Part shown: positions 7,862-15,242 of the stretch, piece by piece
How positions within the stretch are numbered: position 1 is the stretch's first letter
How the letters are laid out: every line of letters begins with the position of its first letter
Assembly: GCA_030754315.1 (NCBI GenBank)
Contig: JASMAO010000117.1
Coordinates: forward strand, 1 to 28,784
Reading direction: 5' to 3'
DNA from: SAR202 cluster bacterium
Lineage (GTDB): Bacteria; Chloroflexota; Dehalococcoidia; Lucifugimonadales; JASMAO01
Length of the DNA: 28,784 bases
Translations under genes and position numbers: made by a program
The notes under the pieces: model-generated
The model's input: only the letters and a program-made list of their open reading frames with translations
What the model was told of the DNA's origin: nothing
Database searches by the model: none

Positions 7862-8767
7862 CTAAATCTTTGGAACCTTGATTTGAATGGCTGAAGCCTC
7901 TATCGTTATTGTCGCCGGAGTGGCTGCGATTCTTTCTCCATCGGCCCAAATCCACAGGGTATCTTCAGACTCGATCGTCATTTCGTCAGTTGCCCTTAGT
8001 GAGACGCTTTCGTGATGTATGTGCTGACCTGAAAACACTCTTGGGAGTATCGTTAATAGCTGGAGCTTCGGAATCTTCCTTACAACGCAAATATCCAGTA
8101 ACCCGTCACTTTGAATCGCGCCAGGCGCTATTTGGAACCCTCCCCCATATGAATCAGTGTTAGCTGCTGCGACTAGAACGACAGGCCCTTGAAAAAAGCC
8201 GTAGTTTCCCGTAAGCGTGACACTAGGGAATCGGAATTTGGGTAAGATCGCCATTAACCCGTACAAGTAGCTCATTGTCCCTTTCAGGAAAGTTGGGGGG
8301 CCTCCTTCGTCCACGTATTCTGCGACCGCGCTATCAAGCCCAAGTGCTGCAACGGTGGCAAAATATGTGTCTCCTATTCTTCCCAGATCCACCCTCTTGC
8401 TAAAACCATTTAATAACAAATCGCCAATCAGAAAAGGGTCTTTGGGAATTTTGAGAGAACCTGCGAAATTATTGCATCTGCCAGTCGGCAAAATTGTTAA
8501 GACTGGCTCTTCACAATTGGATTTGCTTGCTTTAATTCCATTGATAACTTCGTGCACAGTACCATCACCTCCACAGGCAATGATTCCGGTAGCTCCAGTT
8601 TCTAATGCCTTCCCTGTCCAAAACCTCCCTTCCCCACGAATGGATGTTTTGTAAATAACGACTTCCGACCCACGTTTTTCAAGATGAGTACGGAGAGCAA
8701 AGGCTCGTTGTTCACCCTGCCCATGGCCTGCTACTGGATTGGTTATGATTGCGAACTTTTCTTTCAT
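7862..8767 (-). CDS. Diacylglycerol/sphingosine-kinase-type lipid kinase
   Basis: This 301-residue protein matches the DAGK catalytic family (YegS/BmrU/DgkB-like). It opens with a TNPVAGHGQG phosphate loop (residues 9-18) and carries the signature CGGDGTVHEVING (65-77). A PTGRCNNFA motif follows, where relatives have PxGTxNDFA. The C-terminal half is the usual beta-sandwich. The family phosphorylates diacylglycerol or a similar lipid with ATP at the inner face of the membrane. The Thr-to-Arg and Asp-to-Asn changes in the nucleotide-binding motif are worth noting. The start is the ATG at 8767 without a strong ribosome site. It is a single gene, convergent with the amidase. Confidence 0.9.
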   Translation of the reverse strand: MKEKFAIITNPVAGHGQGEQRAFALRTHLEKRGSEVVIYKTSIRGEGRFWTGKALETGATGIIACGGDGTVHEVINGIKASKSNCEEPVLTILPTGRCNNFAGSLKIPKDPFLIGDLLLNGFSKRVDLGRIGDTYFATVAALGLDSAVAEYVDEGGPPTFLKGTMSYLYGLMAILPKFRFPSVTLTGNYGFFQGPVVLVAAANTDSYGGGFQIAPGAIQSDGLLDICVVRKIPKLQLLTILPRVFSGQHIHHESVSLRATDEMTIESEDTLWIWADGERIAATPATITIEASAIQIKVPKI

Positions 8768-9124
8768 ACCCTATGCTCACCAATTAACGTCAAGAGGAAC
8801 TTCGATAAAATTGATTCAATCCTATTCTTGCAACATCCTTCTCTAAGTCAACCTTATCCAATTGGGGAAAAGTGGTGCGGATTAGATGATTTCAGGGTGG
8901 GCATATATTTTGGGTTCTAGTCAAGTTAGGTAGTCGGCACGTCTCAAACTAGTCGTATCCAAATCTATTTTACAAACAAGTACTGGTATTTGGAGAATAT
9001 CCGACGGAGATTCTGTATTATCTACTATTCATTTCATCAACTACATAACAACTTGAATTGACCGAAAACGGAATTATTAATAAACCTAACCATTCTGCTT
9101 AACCGAAATTTTGAAGGAGTGAAA
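8768..9124. other. 357-base divergent intergenic region
   Basis: This region separates the divergent lipid kinase and AhpD-like genes and is AT-rich. I see no coding frame that looks real. A candidate promoter for the rightward gene is TTGACC (9058-9063), a 17-nt spacer and TAAACC (9081-9086). No clear leftward promoter or structured RNA was found. Confidence 0.5.
9058..9086 (+). promoter_or_regulatory. Candidate promoter of the AhpD-like gene
   Basis: TTGACC matches five of six -35 positions and is followed after 17 nt by a weak -10, TAAACC. It lies 39 nt upstream of the ATG at 9125. Confidence 0.3.
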
Positions 9125-9532
9125 ATGGCTACTGTTCAGCTGGTCGAATACGAAGATGCAGATCAAGCGGTACGTCAAACTTATGATGACATTATGGCTA
9201 CCAGAAAAACAGACCGGGTTAATAATTTCTGGAAAGCACTAGCAGTTCAACCCGAGTTATTGAGACGTACCTGGGAGGGTGTTAAGAGTGTGATGGCGCC
9301 TGGTTTTCTCGATTCACTGACTAAAGAGATGATATACGTCGCTGTCAGTGCCACTAACGGGTGTGAGTATTGCATCAACAGCCATACAGCGGCAGCAAGA
9401 CTTAAAGGCATGACTGACGAGATGTTAGGTGAGTTGATGGCGATCGTTGGTATGGCTAACCAAACGAATGCATTAGCAGATGGTTTGCAGGTAGAAGTCG
9501 ATTCTGCTTTTCGTGCCGGCGGACTCGAATAA
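9125..9532 (+). CDS. AhpD-like / carboxymuconolactone decarboxylase family protein
   Basis: This small, helical 135-residue protein has the AhpD-type redox motif C80-E-Y-C83 with His87, in NGCEYCINSH. Proteins with this CxxC...H belong to the CMD/AhpD superfamily and often act as alkylhydroperoxidases or thiol-linked peroxidases rather than decarboxylases. The role here is therefore most likely peroxide or thiol redox in the cytoplasm. AAGGAG (9114-9119) lies 5 nt before the ATG at 9125, which decides this start; a GTG at 9119 overlaps the ribosome site and is unlikely. The gene is monocistronic. Confidence 0.9.
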   Translation: MATVQLVEYEDADQAVRQTYDDIMATRKTDRVNNFWKALAVQPELLRRTWEGVKSVMAPGFLDSLTKEMIYVAVSATNGCEYCINSHTAAARLKGMTDEMLGELMAIVGMANQTNALADGLQVEVDSAFRAGGLE

Positions 9533-9672
9533 CGATTGCGAATCTTGCGGTATAAACGAGACACTCCGAACTTCTGGTAAATCTTAATCCGAATTAACAA
9601 CCAACAAGCTGGCTACGCAGCCAAGCAAATGGGCAAAAGCTCGTTCAATCCCTTGGTGTTCTAATGCCTGTA

Positions 9673-9846
9673 CTATGCTCTGCTGCGTCCGGTAATCATA
9701 CGAACGACCCCTGCGATTACTATAATGCCACCCGCGCCAAATATTAGCCATCCTATCCAGTCAATGATCTGTAATTGCAGTATTAGGCCAGTGATCACCA
9801 TAGCGATGGCCAAAAAAATCATGCCCCCGCCCTCGATTTTGTTCAT
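9673..9846 (-). CDS. 57-residue two-helix membrane protein
   Basis: This short gene has a strong Shine-Dalgarno (GGAGG, 9854-9858) 7 nt before an ATG at 9846 and ends with TAG at 9673. The product has a short N-terminus (M-N-K-I-E-G-G-G) and two hydrophobic segments: about residues 9-26, and about 30-50 with a GAGG turn. A basic tail, R-M-I-T-G-R-S-R-A, follows. It should be an inner-membrane hairpin protein with a positive, probably cytoplasmic, tail. It starts 45 nt after the ribbon-helix-helix gene and is probably co-transcribed with it. No function is recognised. Possibilities are a membrane-stress or envelope accessory protein, or a small hydrophobic partner of the regulator. Confidence 0.7.
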   Translation of the reverse strand: MNKIEGGGMIFLAIAMVITGLILQLQIIDWIGWLIFGAGGIIVIAGVVRMITGRSRA

Positions 9847-9891
9847 ATGAAATCCTCCGATACTTGGTCTAACAGATGGTTTGAACGACGT

Positions 9892-10311
9892 TTATTCCTT
9901 GCCGCCTTGTATGCTGGTTTCTTCTACAGAGTTACCCTCTTCAATCAACAAGGCACGCAATTCCTCTTTGGCCTTGCGTATGTTTTCGATTTTTTCTCCG
10001 ATGCGGTCGAACAGGGAATGCCGGCGTTTGATTCCTTCACCAATCATAAATGCAGCTGCTTCTGATCTGCTGTTAACCACGTTAGCTTCGACTAGGTCGT
10101 CAAGCCTTGTCAGGCTATCTTTATTAAGTCGTACCATTACAACATTTTCTCTGGACGATAATACATTATCAAGAGTTTCTTTCAAGTTCTCACCGAAGGA
10201 CTCGGCTCCGGTTCGTCTGATCGCGGATCTTGCAGCTGATTTGGCCTCATCGACAATTATTCCTATCCCCTGTTTTAATGTTTGTTTCGGTTGCCCTTTT
10301 TCTTGTTCCAT
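9892..10311 (-). CDS. Ribbon-helix-helix (CopG/Arc-like) DNA-binding protein
   Basis: This 139-residue protein has a central ribbon-helix-helix core: a strand VVMVRL (about 57-62), a helix around DSLTRLDDLVEA (65-76), a turn, and a second helix at SRSEAAAFMIGEGI (81-94). A charged amphipathic N-terminus precedes the core, and a Glu/Lys-rich, coiled-coil-like C-terminus (100-126) follows. RHH dimers bind palindromic DNA through the beta ribbon and often repress their own promoter. GGAG lies 7 nt before the ATG at 10311; the frame extends further upstream but would overrun the promoter. The palindromes in its promoter spacer (10355-10371) fit autoregulation. The downstream 57-residue membrane protein is in the same operon. 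Confidence 0.82.
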   Translation of the reverse strand: MEQEKGQPKQTLKQGIGIIVDEAKSAARSAIRRTGAESFGENLKETLDNVLSSRENVVMVRLNKDSLTRLDDLVEANVVNSRSEAAAFMIGEGIKRRHSLFDRIGEKIENIRKAKEELRALLIEEGNSVEETSIQGGKE

Positions 10312-10349
10312 ATATAAACTCCACGAGTAATGTAATGAAATTACACGTA

Positions 10350-10378
10350 AGTATAACAATTGTTTGCAAACTGGGCAA
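10350..10378 (-). promoter_or_regulatory. Promoter of the RHH operon
   Basis: On the minus strand TTGCCC (10373-10378) is followed after exactly 17 nt by TATACT (10350-10355). Transcription would start near 10343, about 30 nt before the ATG at 10311. Confidence 0.6.
10355..10371. promoter_or_regulatory. Two overlapping palindromes in the RHH promoter spacer
   Basis: AACAATTGTT (10355-10364) and GTTTGCAAAC (10362-10371) are both perfect 10-bp palindromes. They fill the region between the -10 and -35 boxes of the RHH operon promoter, so they are candidate operator half-sites for the RHH protein itself. Confidence 0.4.
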
Positions 10379-10547
10379 CGTGCATTTGCTGTGTTGTTTC
10401 GATTCGGTTCTTTGGTATTTACAATTTTCTTCAAGAAAGGGCCAAGTAAGAAAGGGACTTTGATAAAGCATGATACCGTTGTTCAACACCCGTGGGGTTA
10501 ATGCCATATTGCGAGTGGGTGCAGTCCCGTGTTAATTTGGCGTATAG

Positions 10548-11168
10548 ATGGATCAACACAACCTTCGGAAAATATCGGGGACCGACACAGGGGAAGATCA
10601 GGGCCCTTCTACCGTTGGTAAACAAACCAACGAATCTAAAACTATTCAGCCATTTACCTGCACTTTGGAGGAGACTCCATCGACTCTTGTGTGGTACCGG
10701 GATAGGCTGCTGCTGCCTACAATATTTGTTGTTTTGGCTTTAGACCAAATAAGCAAGTTTTTCATTGTCCGCTGGCTGCCTTTGTACCAATCCTGGCCAG
10801 AGCAGGGATTCATACGGCTTACGCATGGTCTCAATACCGGAACGGCTTTCGGGTTTTTCCCTAACCAAACCACCGTTTTAATAATTGCCTCGTTATTGGC
10901 AATTGGCTTTCTTTTTTATTTCTACAGGACCCACCTAATGCCGATAAAGTTTTTGAGGTTTGGGATAGGATTGCAGCTTGGAGGAGCACTGGGAAATCTG
11001 ATTGACCGATTACGCAACGGGTTCGTTATTGATTTCATTGACGTTGGACCGTGGCCTATATTCAACCTTGCAGATTCGTCCATTGTAGTAGGCATAACCA
11101 TCGTTGTCGTCTTCACGTTTTTTTTCCGAGACAACGATATTAAGAAGTCAAGGGACGTTGGCGTTTAA
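10548..11168 (+). CDS. lspA: Lipoprotein signal peptidase (signal peptidase II)
   Basis: This is an integral membrane aspartic protease that cleaves the signal peptide of prolipoproteins at the lipidated cysteine. The family signature is clear: DQISK (66-70), the NTGTAFG stretch (96-102), GNLIDRLRNGFVIDF with D153 and the catalytic D162, and FNLADSS with the second catalytic D176. Four membrane helices are predicted. The frame from the ATG at 10548 adds about 50 polar residues before the first helix, which is longer than usual for the family. No good ribosome site precedes this ATG. In-frame TTG or GTG codons near 10665-10690, with GGAGGAG nearby, would give a normal length. Its substrates may include the left-edge lipoprotein. 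Confidence 0.93.
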   Translation: MDQHNLRKISGTDTGEDQGPSTVGKQTNESKTIQPFTCTLEETPSTLVWYRDRLLLPTIFVVLALDQISKFFIVRWLPLYQSWPEQGFIRLTHGLNTGTAFGFFPNQTTVLIIASLLAIGFLFYFYRTHLMPIKFLRFGIGLQLGGALGNLIDRLRNGFVIDFIDVGPWPIFNLADSSIVVGITIVVVFTFFFRDNDIKKSRDVGV

Positions 11169-11175
11169 TTAGCAG

Positions 11176-11252
11176 TGGTAGCGCGTACGGGATTCGAACC
11201 CGTGATCTCCGCCTTGAGAGGGCGGTGTCCTTGGCCGCTAGACGAACGCGCC
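11176..11252 (-). tRNA. tRNA-Glu (anticodon CTC)
   Basis: On the minus strand the acceptor GGCGCGT pairs with ACGCGCT (one G-U). The anticodon stem CCGCC/GGCGG encloses CTCTCAA, and the T-arm is ACGGG-TTCGAAT-CCCGT. The discriminator A is followed by an encoded CCA (11176-11178). The D-arm TTCGTCTAG is typical of tRNA-Glu. It lies 21 nt downstream of tRNA-Gln and is likely processed from the same transcript. Confidence 0.96.
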
Positions 11253-11273
11253 ACATTCCGGGCGACAAAAAAT

Positions 11274-11347
11274 TGGCTGGGGATCTAGGATTCGAACCTA
11301 GGCTTACAGATCCAGAGTCTGTCGTCCTACCACTAGACGAATCCCCA
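11274..11347 (-). tRNA. tRNA-Gln (anticodon CTG)
   Basis: On the minus strand the acceptor TGGGGAT pairs with ATCCCCA, including the weak U1-A72 pair typical of tRNA-Gln. The stem ACAGA/TCTGT encloses CTCTGGA with anticodon CTG. The discriminator G is followed by an encoded CCA (11274-11276). Confidence 0.96.
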
Positions 11348-11355
11348 TCTGAACG

Positions 11356-11384
11356 ATTCTAGCAGGTGATTTCTGCCCCATCAA
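11356..11384 (-). promoter_or_regulatory. Promoter of the tRNA-Gln/tRNA-Glu unit
   Basis: On the minus strand TTGATG (11379-11384) is followed after 17 nt by TAGAAT (11356-11361). The -10 box ends 8 nt upstream of the mature tRNA-Gln. Confidence 0.6.
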
Positions 11385-11499
11385 GCTGGTTTGCGCCTTG
11401 TTGTTGCTATTCTTGGACAGCCGATCGATGAAGGGTCAAAGAAAGTCTAAATTGTTAGACACAACAGGGTTCATGGGCTTAGATAATGCCGTAAATAGG

Positions 11500-12528
11500 T
11501 CAGTGTTTGATGGTAAAAACTTGGACACGGTGGCGTAGGCTTTCGGTGACATAAAGCCGCCCCTTGTCATCTAGCTTTACTGAGCATGGTCCCCAGAAGT
11601 ATTTTTCTGTTCGCGCCGATTCTTCGTACGGGGTAGTGACGTCCGCGGTTAGTGTGGGCGTGAGGTTCGCTGTGTCTCGAGCAAGCCTCTCATCGGGATT
11701 GGCTTCGTAAAATTCCTTTGCCCACTTTGAAAGATCCGCCTGCCCTCTAAGAGATTGAACTATGCGTCCGTCAGGGTTTATAACTTGGACGCGTTCATTT
11801 CCCCAGTCCGCTACGTAGGTGTAGTCTTCTGAATCCACGGCGACGCTGGCAGGCCGATTGAACTGGCTTTTTGTTGAGCCTGTCTTGCCGGCTAGGCTTG
11901 ATATGAAATCGCCGTTCCCTGAGAACTGCTGAATTCTGTTGTTACGCCAGTCGGCTACGTACACAGTGCGGTCTTTTGCTATCGTGATTCCCCATGGCAG
12001 GTTCAGTTGACCTTTTCCATGGCCATACTCACCCCAGTTTAAGAGAAAATGGCCATCGGATGTAAATTTCTGGACGCGGTGGTTACGGTGGTCGGTAATG
12101 TAAAGATCATCTTGCGCGTCGAAAGCCAAAGCAGACGGACCGTTAAATTCGCCGTCCTTTTTGCCTGGAACGCCCCAGTGTGTAAGGTATTTCCCGTCAG
12201 TGTCGAATATAGTAATTCGCTGGTTGTACTCGTCTGCAAGGTACAGTCGGTTTTGGCTGTCGAATGCTAAAGATGTTGGCCATATGAATTCTCCAGGCGC
12301 CCTGCCGTAAGCACCGAAGTCACCAAAATAGTTGCCTTCGAGGTCACAAATGCCGACACGGATACCGTATGTTTGGGTCGGATTTGTACGGCTGAGAACG
12401 TAGATGCGGTCCGTGTTCGATATTGCCAGGTCGACCGGGTTACTAAAACCTCGGCCCTCCATAGAAGCGAGGCCGAGTGTGCGATCATAATGTAGGCGCG
12501 GCTTGGCGATTAATTTTGAGGTGATCAT
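11500..12528 (-). CDS. NHL-repeat beta-propeller protein
   Basis: This 342-residue protein is built of about six NHL repeats. Typical blades read P-x-x-L/V-A-F/V-D-x-x-x-x-L/V-Y-V/I-A/T-D-x-x-N-x-R-I/V-Q, from about residue 30 to the C-terminus. Before the last blade sits an insertion of about 60 residues, rich in polar residues (roughly 253-315). There is no signal peptide, so a cytoplasmic location is likely, although many relatives are secreted. NHL propellers bind ligands or proteins, and a few are lyases or gluconolactonase-like. No catalytic signature is visible. The ATG at 12528 is the only reasonable start. It is divergent from the HIBADH-type gene, with 91 nt between them. Confidence 0.85.
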   Translation of the reverse strand: MITSKLIAKPRLHYDRTLGLASMEGRGFSNPVDLAISNTDRIYVLSRTNPTQTYGIRVGICDLEGNYFGDFGAYGRAPGEFIWPTSLAFDSQNRLYLADEYNQRITIFDTDGKYLTHWGVPGKKDGEFNGPSALAFDAQDDLYITDHRNHRVQKFTSDGHFLLNWGEYGHGKGQLNLPWGITIAKDRTVYVADWRNNRIQQFSGNGDFISSLAGKTGSTKSQFNRPASVAVDSEDYTYVADWGNERVQVINPDGRIVQSLRGQADLSKWAKEFYEANPDERLARDTANLTPTLTADVTTPYEESARTEKYFWGPCSVKLDDKGRLYVTESLRHRVQVFTIKH

Positions 12529-12619
12529 ATTTCAGCCACAGATCAATTTGTCTTAACATACGACATGCGCCACCAAATGGGCAATGGCAGGATAATTAAA
12601 TCGATCGGAGGTATTCATT

Positions 12620-13528
12620 ATGCAAGTAGGATTTATTGGCACCGGTAACATAGGCCAGCCGATGGCTAGCCACTTACTTAATGCAGGCTTGAAATTACTA
12701 GTCTACGACGTGCGCAAAGAAGCGGCCCAATCGTTAGTGGATGGTGGAGCTATATGGGTGAACTCACCGAAGGAAGCTGCCCGTCTTTCTGAAATAGTAT
12801 TCACGTGCTTGCCTGGCCCGTCGGAGATGGAGGATGTGATGTTTGGAGAGAATGGGGTGGCAGGGAATTTCTCCCATGGATCACTGTATATAGACTTCAC
12901 AACTAACTCACCCGCTTTAATTCGAAGAGTGCACGGTATGCTTGCTGAGAAGGGCGTTGCCATGCTTGATGCGCCAGTTAGTGGAGGGTTGGAGGGTGCC
13001 AAAACGCGGGATTTAACTATGCTTGTGGGAGGCGATGCGGCGGAGTTTCAGCGCGCTCGTCCGATTTTGGAAGCAATTGCCAAGACTGTCATTCACGTTG
13101 GAGGTATTGGTACAGGCTCTATATGCAAGGTGGCTCATAATAGTGCCTCATTTGCTCGGTCACTGGCGCTTATTGAGTGTCTGACACTGGGTGTTAAGGC
13201 AGGTGTGGATGCGGAGGTGATGTTGGAGGTGTTCCAAAAGTGCGCACTGGGCAATAATTTTGATCTGCATGTCAGGATGCCCTCCACGATATTCAGAGGA
13301 GACTTCAATCCAAGATTTGCCCTTAAGACCGCGTTCAAGGATATTAGACTGGCAATTGAATTAGCGGAACAGCATGATGTCCCGACGGAGGTTGTTTCAG
13401 TCTGTGAGAAAGATATGGCGCGGGCTATGGAAAAAGGGTTATCAGACCTGGATAGCTCTGTTTTCTTAACGCTTCAGGAAGAACGGGCCGGAGTGAAGGT
13501 TAGGATAGGATTGCAAGAAGGGGAATAA
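12620..13528 (+). CDS. 3-hydroxyisobutyrate dehydrogenase-family oxidoreductase
   Basis: This 302-residue beta-hydroxyacid dehydrogenase has an N-terminal NAD(P) Rossmann motif, GFIGTGNIGQPMA (4-16). The substrate motif DAPVSGG (117-123) follows, and then the catalytic lysine K170 with N174 in GIGTGSICKVAHNS. The family includes 3-hydroxyisobutyrate dehydrogenase, tartronate semialdehyde reductase (GarR/GlxR) and related enzymes of the cytoplasm. The presence of a glycerate kinase 4 kb away makes tartronate semialdehyde reductase attractive but unproven. The ATG at 12620 has a strong GGAGGT site 7 nt upstream. It ends only 10 nt from the convergent DUF1800 gene. Confidence 0.92.
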   Translation: MQVGFIGTGNIGQPMASHLLNAGLKLLVYDVRKEAAQSLVDGGAIWVNSPKEAARLSEIVFTCLPGPSEMEDVMFGENGVAGNFSHGSLYIDFTTNSPALIRRVHGMLAEKGVAMLDAPVSGGLEGAKTRDLTMLVGGDAAEFQRARPILEAIAKTVIHVGGIGTGSICKVAHNSASFARSLALIECLTLGVKAGVDAEVMLEVFQKCALGNNFDLHVRMPSTIFRGDFNPRFALKTAFKDIRLAIELAEQHDVPTEVVSVCEKDMARAMEKGLSDLDSSVFLTLQEERAGVKVRIGLQEGE

Positions 13529-13538
13529 TATGGGTTTC

Positions 13539-14954
13539 TCAGGCCATCTGGTACTCTTGAGTGGACGCGATCATCATTAGTAGACCCGCAATTCGCTTTT
13601 CACTCTCAACTTGTTCTTCACTGAGACCTAATTGAAAGTTGCCTCGTGTTGCCACGTGGTCAATCAGACAGGTTCGTGTCGAGTCAGTTACCTCGATCGC
13701 ACCCAGCATGTCGAGACAGGTGTCTACCACGTTCTCAGGGGATGCAGACGTGCCCTCTGTTGAGTTAACGGTTTCCACTATTTTTCTGATGCCTGGATTT
13801 GAGACGTCTCCCAGATAGCGAGAGGCAAAGTTGACCCGCTCAACGAGGGCACCACTATCGATCCATTCTTGCCCCTCATGCCAGCCTTCCACTGAGGGTG
13901 GGTTCAATATTTCCTGTCCCATATATGAAGCGGCCATCGCAGCCTCACGTATTTCAAGAGTTGGCCATTGTATGTTATCCGCAATTCGTAGCGTCCCTAC
14001 CACGAGTTCTATTGGACTTTTGTAGTTTGATGACCGAACAGAAAGTGATTTGAAGTGATCCGAATTGAAAAGAACCCTGAGTACCGAACTGACATCGTAG
14101 CCGGATGAGAAATAAGAATCCATCATCTGTTCTGTCAGCGTTTTAGCACCTTCTCCCAACTGATTAGAGACGAAAAATTGATAGAGTCGGTCGCAGATAA
14201 ACTTCGCCGTCGCGGGTTGCTTTGCGATAATACGGACGATGTCTTCGCCATTGAAATCCCCTGTTTCTCCTAAGAATGTTTTCTCACCGGCATCATGGTC
14301 GTCAGGGTTATATTCGAATTGCCAGGCGATCTTACCATATGGCCAAATAGATGCTTTGTGTACCCGCATTGACATGTATTCGTTGTTTTGAATCGTCCAT
14401 CCGGTGAAAGCTCGAGACGCCTCGTTGACGTCATTTTCAGTATAATTCCCAATGCCCATTGAGAAAAGCTCTAGTAGTTCTCGTCCGTAGTTCTCGTTAA
14501 CCGATTCCTTGTGACTGTCGTTATTATCCAGCCAAAAGATCATTGCCGGATCCTTAGATAGCGCGATCAGAATGTCTTGGAAGCTACCGAGGCCTTGTCG
14601 ACGGAACATATCGATCTGGCTCATCATGGTTTTGCCTTGTTGAACCTTGAGTTCACCTGTTGCAAAAAGTCCGTGCCAAAATAGGACCATCTTCTCTTGT
14701 AAGGGACAGGTGCTAGTAGCAAGGCGGCACATCCACAGTCCACCCATACTTTCAATGATTCGTAACTCGGCTTGGTCTGGGTGATACCGGCGTATCACGT
14801 CGTCGGGTATTCCTTGGGATGCATCTGGCTTGAGCAGTTCCTCGACAGTCGCCTCATATCCCTTGGCGACCCGTGTATCAAGTTCCTTGCGGGTAGCGCC
14901 AAATCCCGCACGTCTCATCAAATGGGCCATTAGTTTTACGTCATTATTGTTCAT
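13539..14954 (-). CDS. DUF1800 family protein
   Basis: This 471-residue protein has the DUF1800 signatures: an N-terminal LMRRAGFGATRKEL (12-25), a WHGLFATG segment near residue 90, NENYGRELLELFSMGIGNYTENDV (about 152-175), AFTGW, and NPPSVEGWHEGQEWI (about 358-372). The function of the family is unknown. Members often carry an export signal and are encoded beside a DUF1501 sulfatase-like partner. This copy has neither an obvious signal peptide nor a DUF1501 neighbour on either side. The ATG at 14954 opens directly into the conserved region, so little is missing at the N-terminus. Confidence 0.9.
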   Translation of the reverse strand: MNNNDVKLMAHLMRRAGFGATRKELDTRVAKGYEATVEELLKPDASQGIPDDVIRRYHPDQAELRIIESMGGLWMCRLATSTCPLQEKMVLFWHGLFATGELKVQQGKTMMSQIDMFRRQGLGSFQDILIALSKDPAMIFWLDNNDSHKESVNENYGRELLELFSMGIGNYTENDVNEASRAFTGWTIQNNEYMSMRVHKASIWPYGKIAWQFEYNPDDHDAGEKTFLGETGDFNGEDIVRIIAKQPATAKFICDRLYQFFVSNQLGEGAKTLTEQMMDSYFSSGYDVSSVLRVLFNSDHFKSLSVRSSNYKSPIELVVGTLRIADNIQWPTLEIREAAMAASYMGQEILNPPSVEGWHEGQEWIDSGALVERVNFASRYLGDVSNPGIRKIVETVNSTEGTSASPENVVDTCLDMLGAIEVTDSTRTCLIDHVATRGNFQLGLSEEQVESEKRIAGLLMMIASTQEYQMA

Positions 14955-15242
14955 TCCATAGCCCTATCATGAATCTGCTAGAAGATATCACATGTCTGAA
15001 ACACAGGAAAGGATAGCTCTTTTGTAACGGACTGGTAATTGTTGAAAGTGGGTAACGAATCCCGTGAGTCTTCATCACCTCAATATCCAATAAAAGTGAG
15101 GGGTTGTCGAAAGGTTGTCTGGATGTTGAACTCGGTTCGCCCCTCCCACCGTGCGTGCGAAGTTGCGAAGAGAAGAAAGATTAGGGGCCCTAGGATATTG
15201 TATGTTGCGCGAGATGGCTTTTGGATGACCTGCATAGAGCCG

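Noticed and set aside
15132..15165. Minus-strand sequence like CGCACGGTGGGAGGGGCGAAC, reminiscent of the 3' side of group II intron domain V
   Set aside because: The matching 5' half (GAGCCGT...) is not found just upstream on that strand and no reverse transcriptase is present, so no domain V hairpin can form. An Infernal search with the group II model would settle it.
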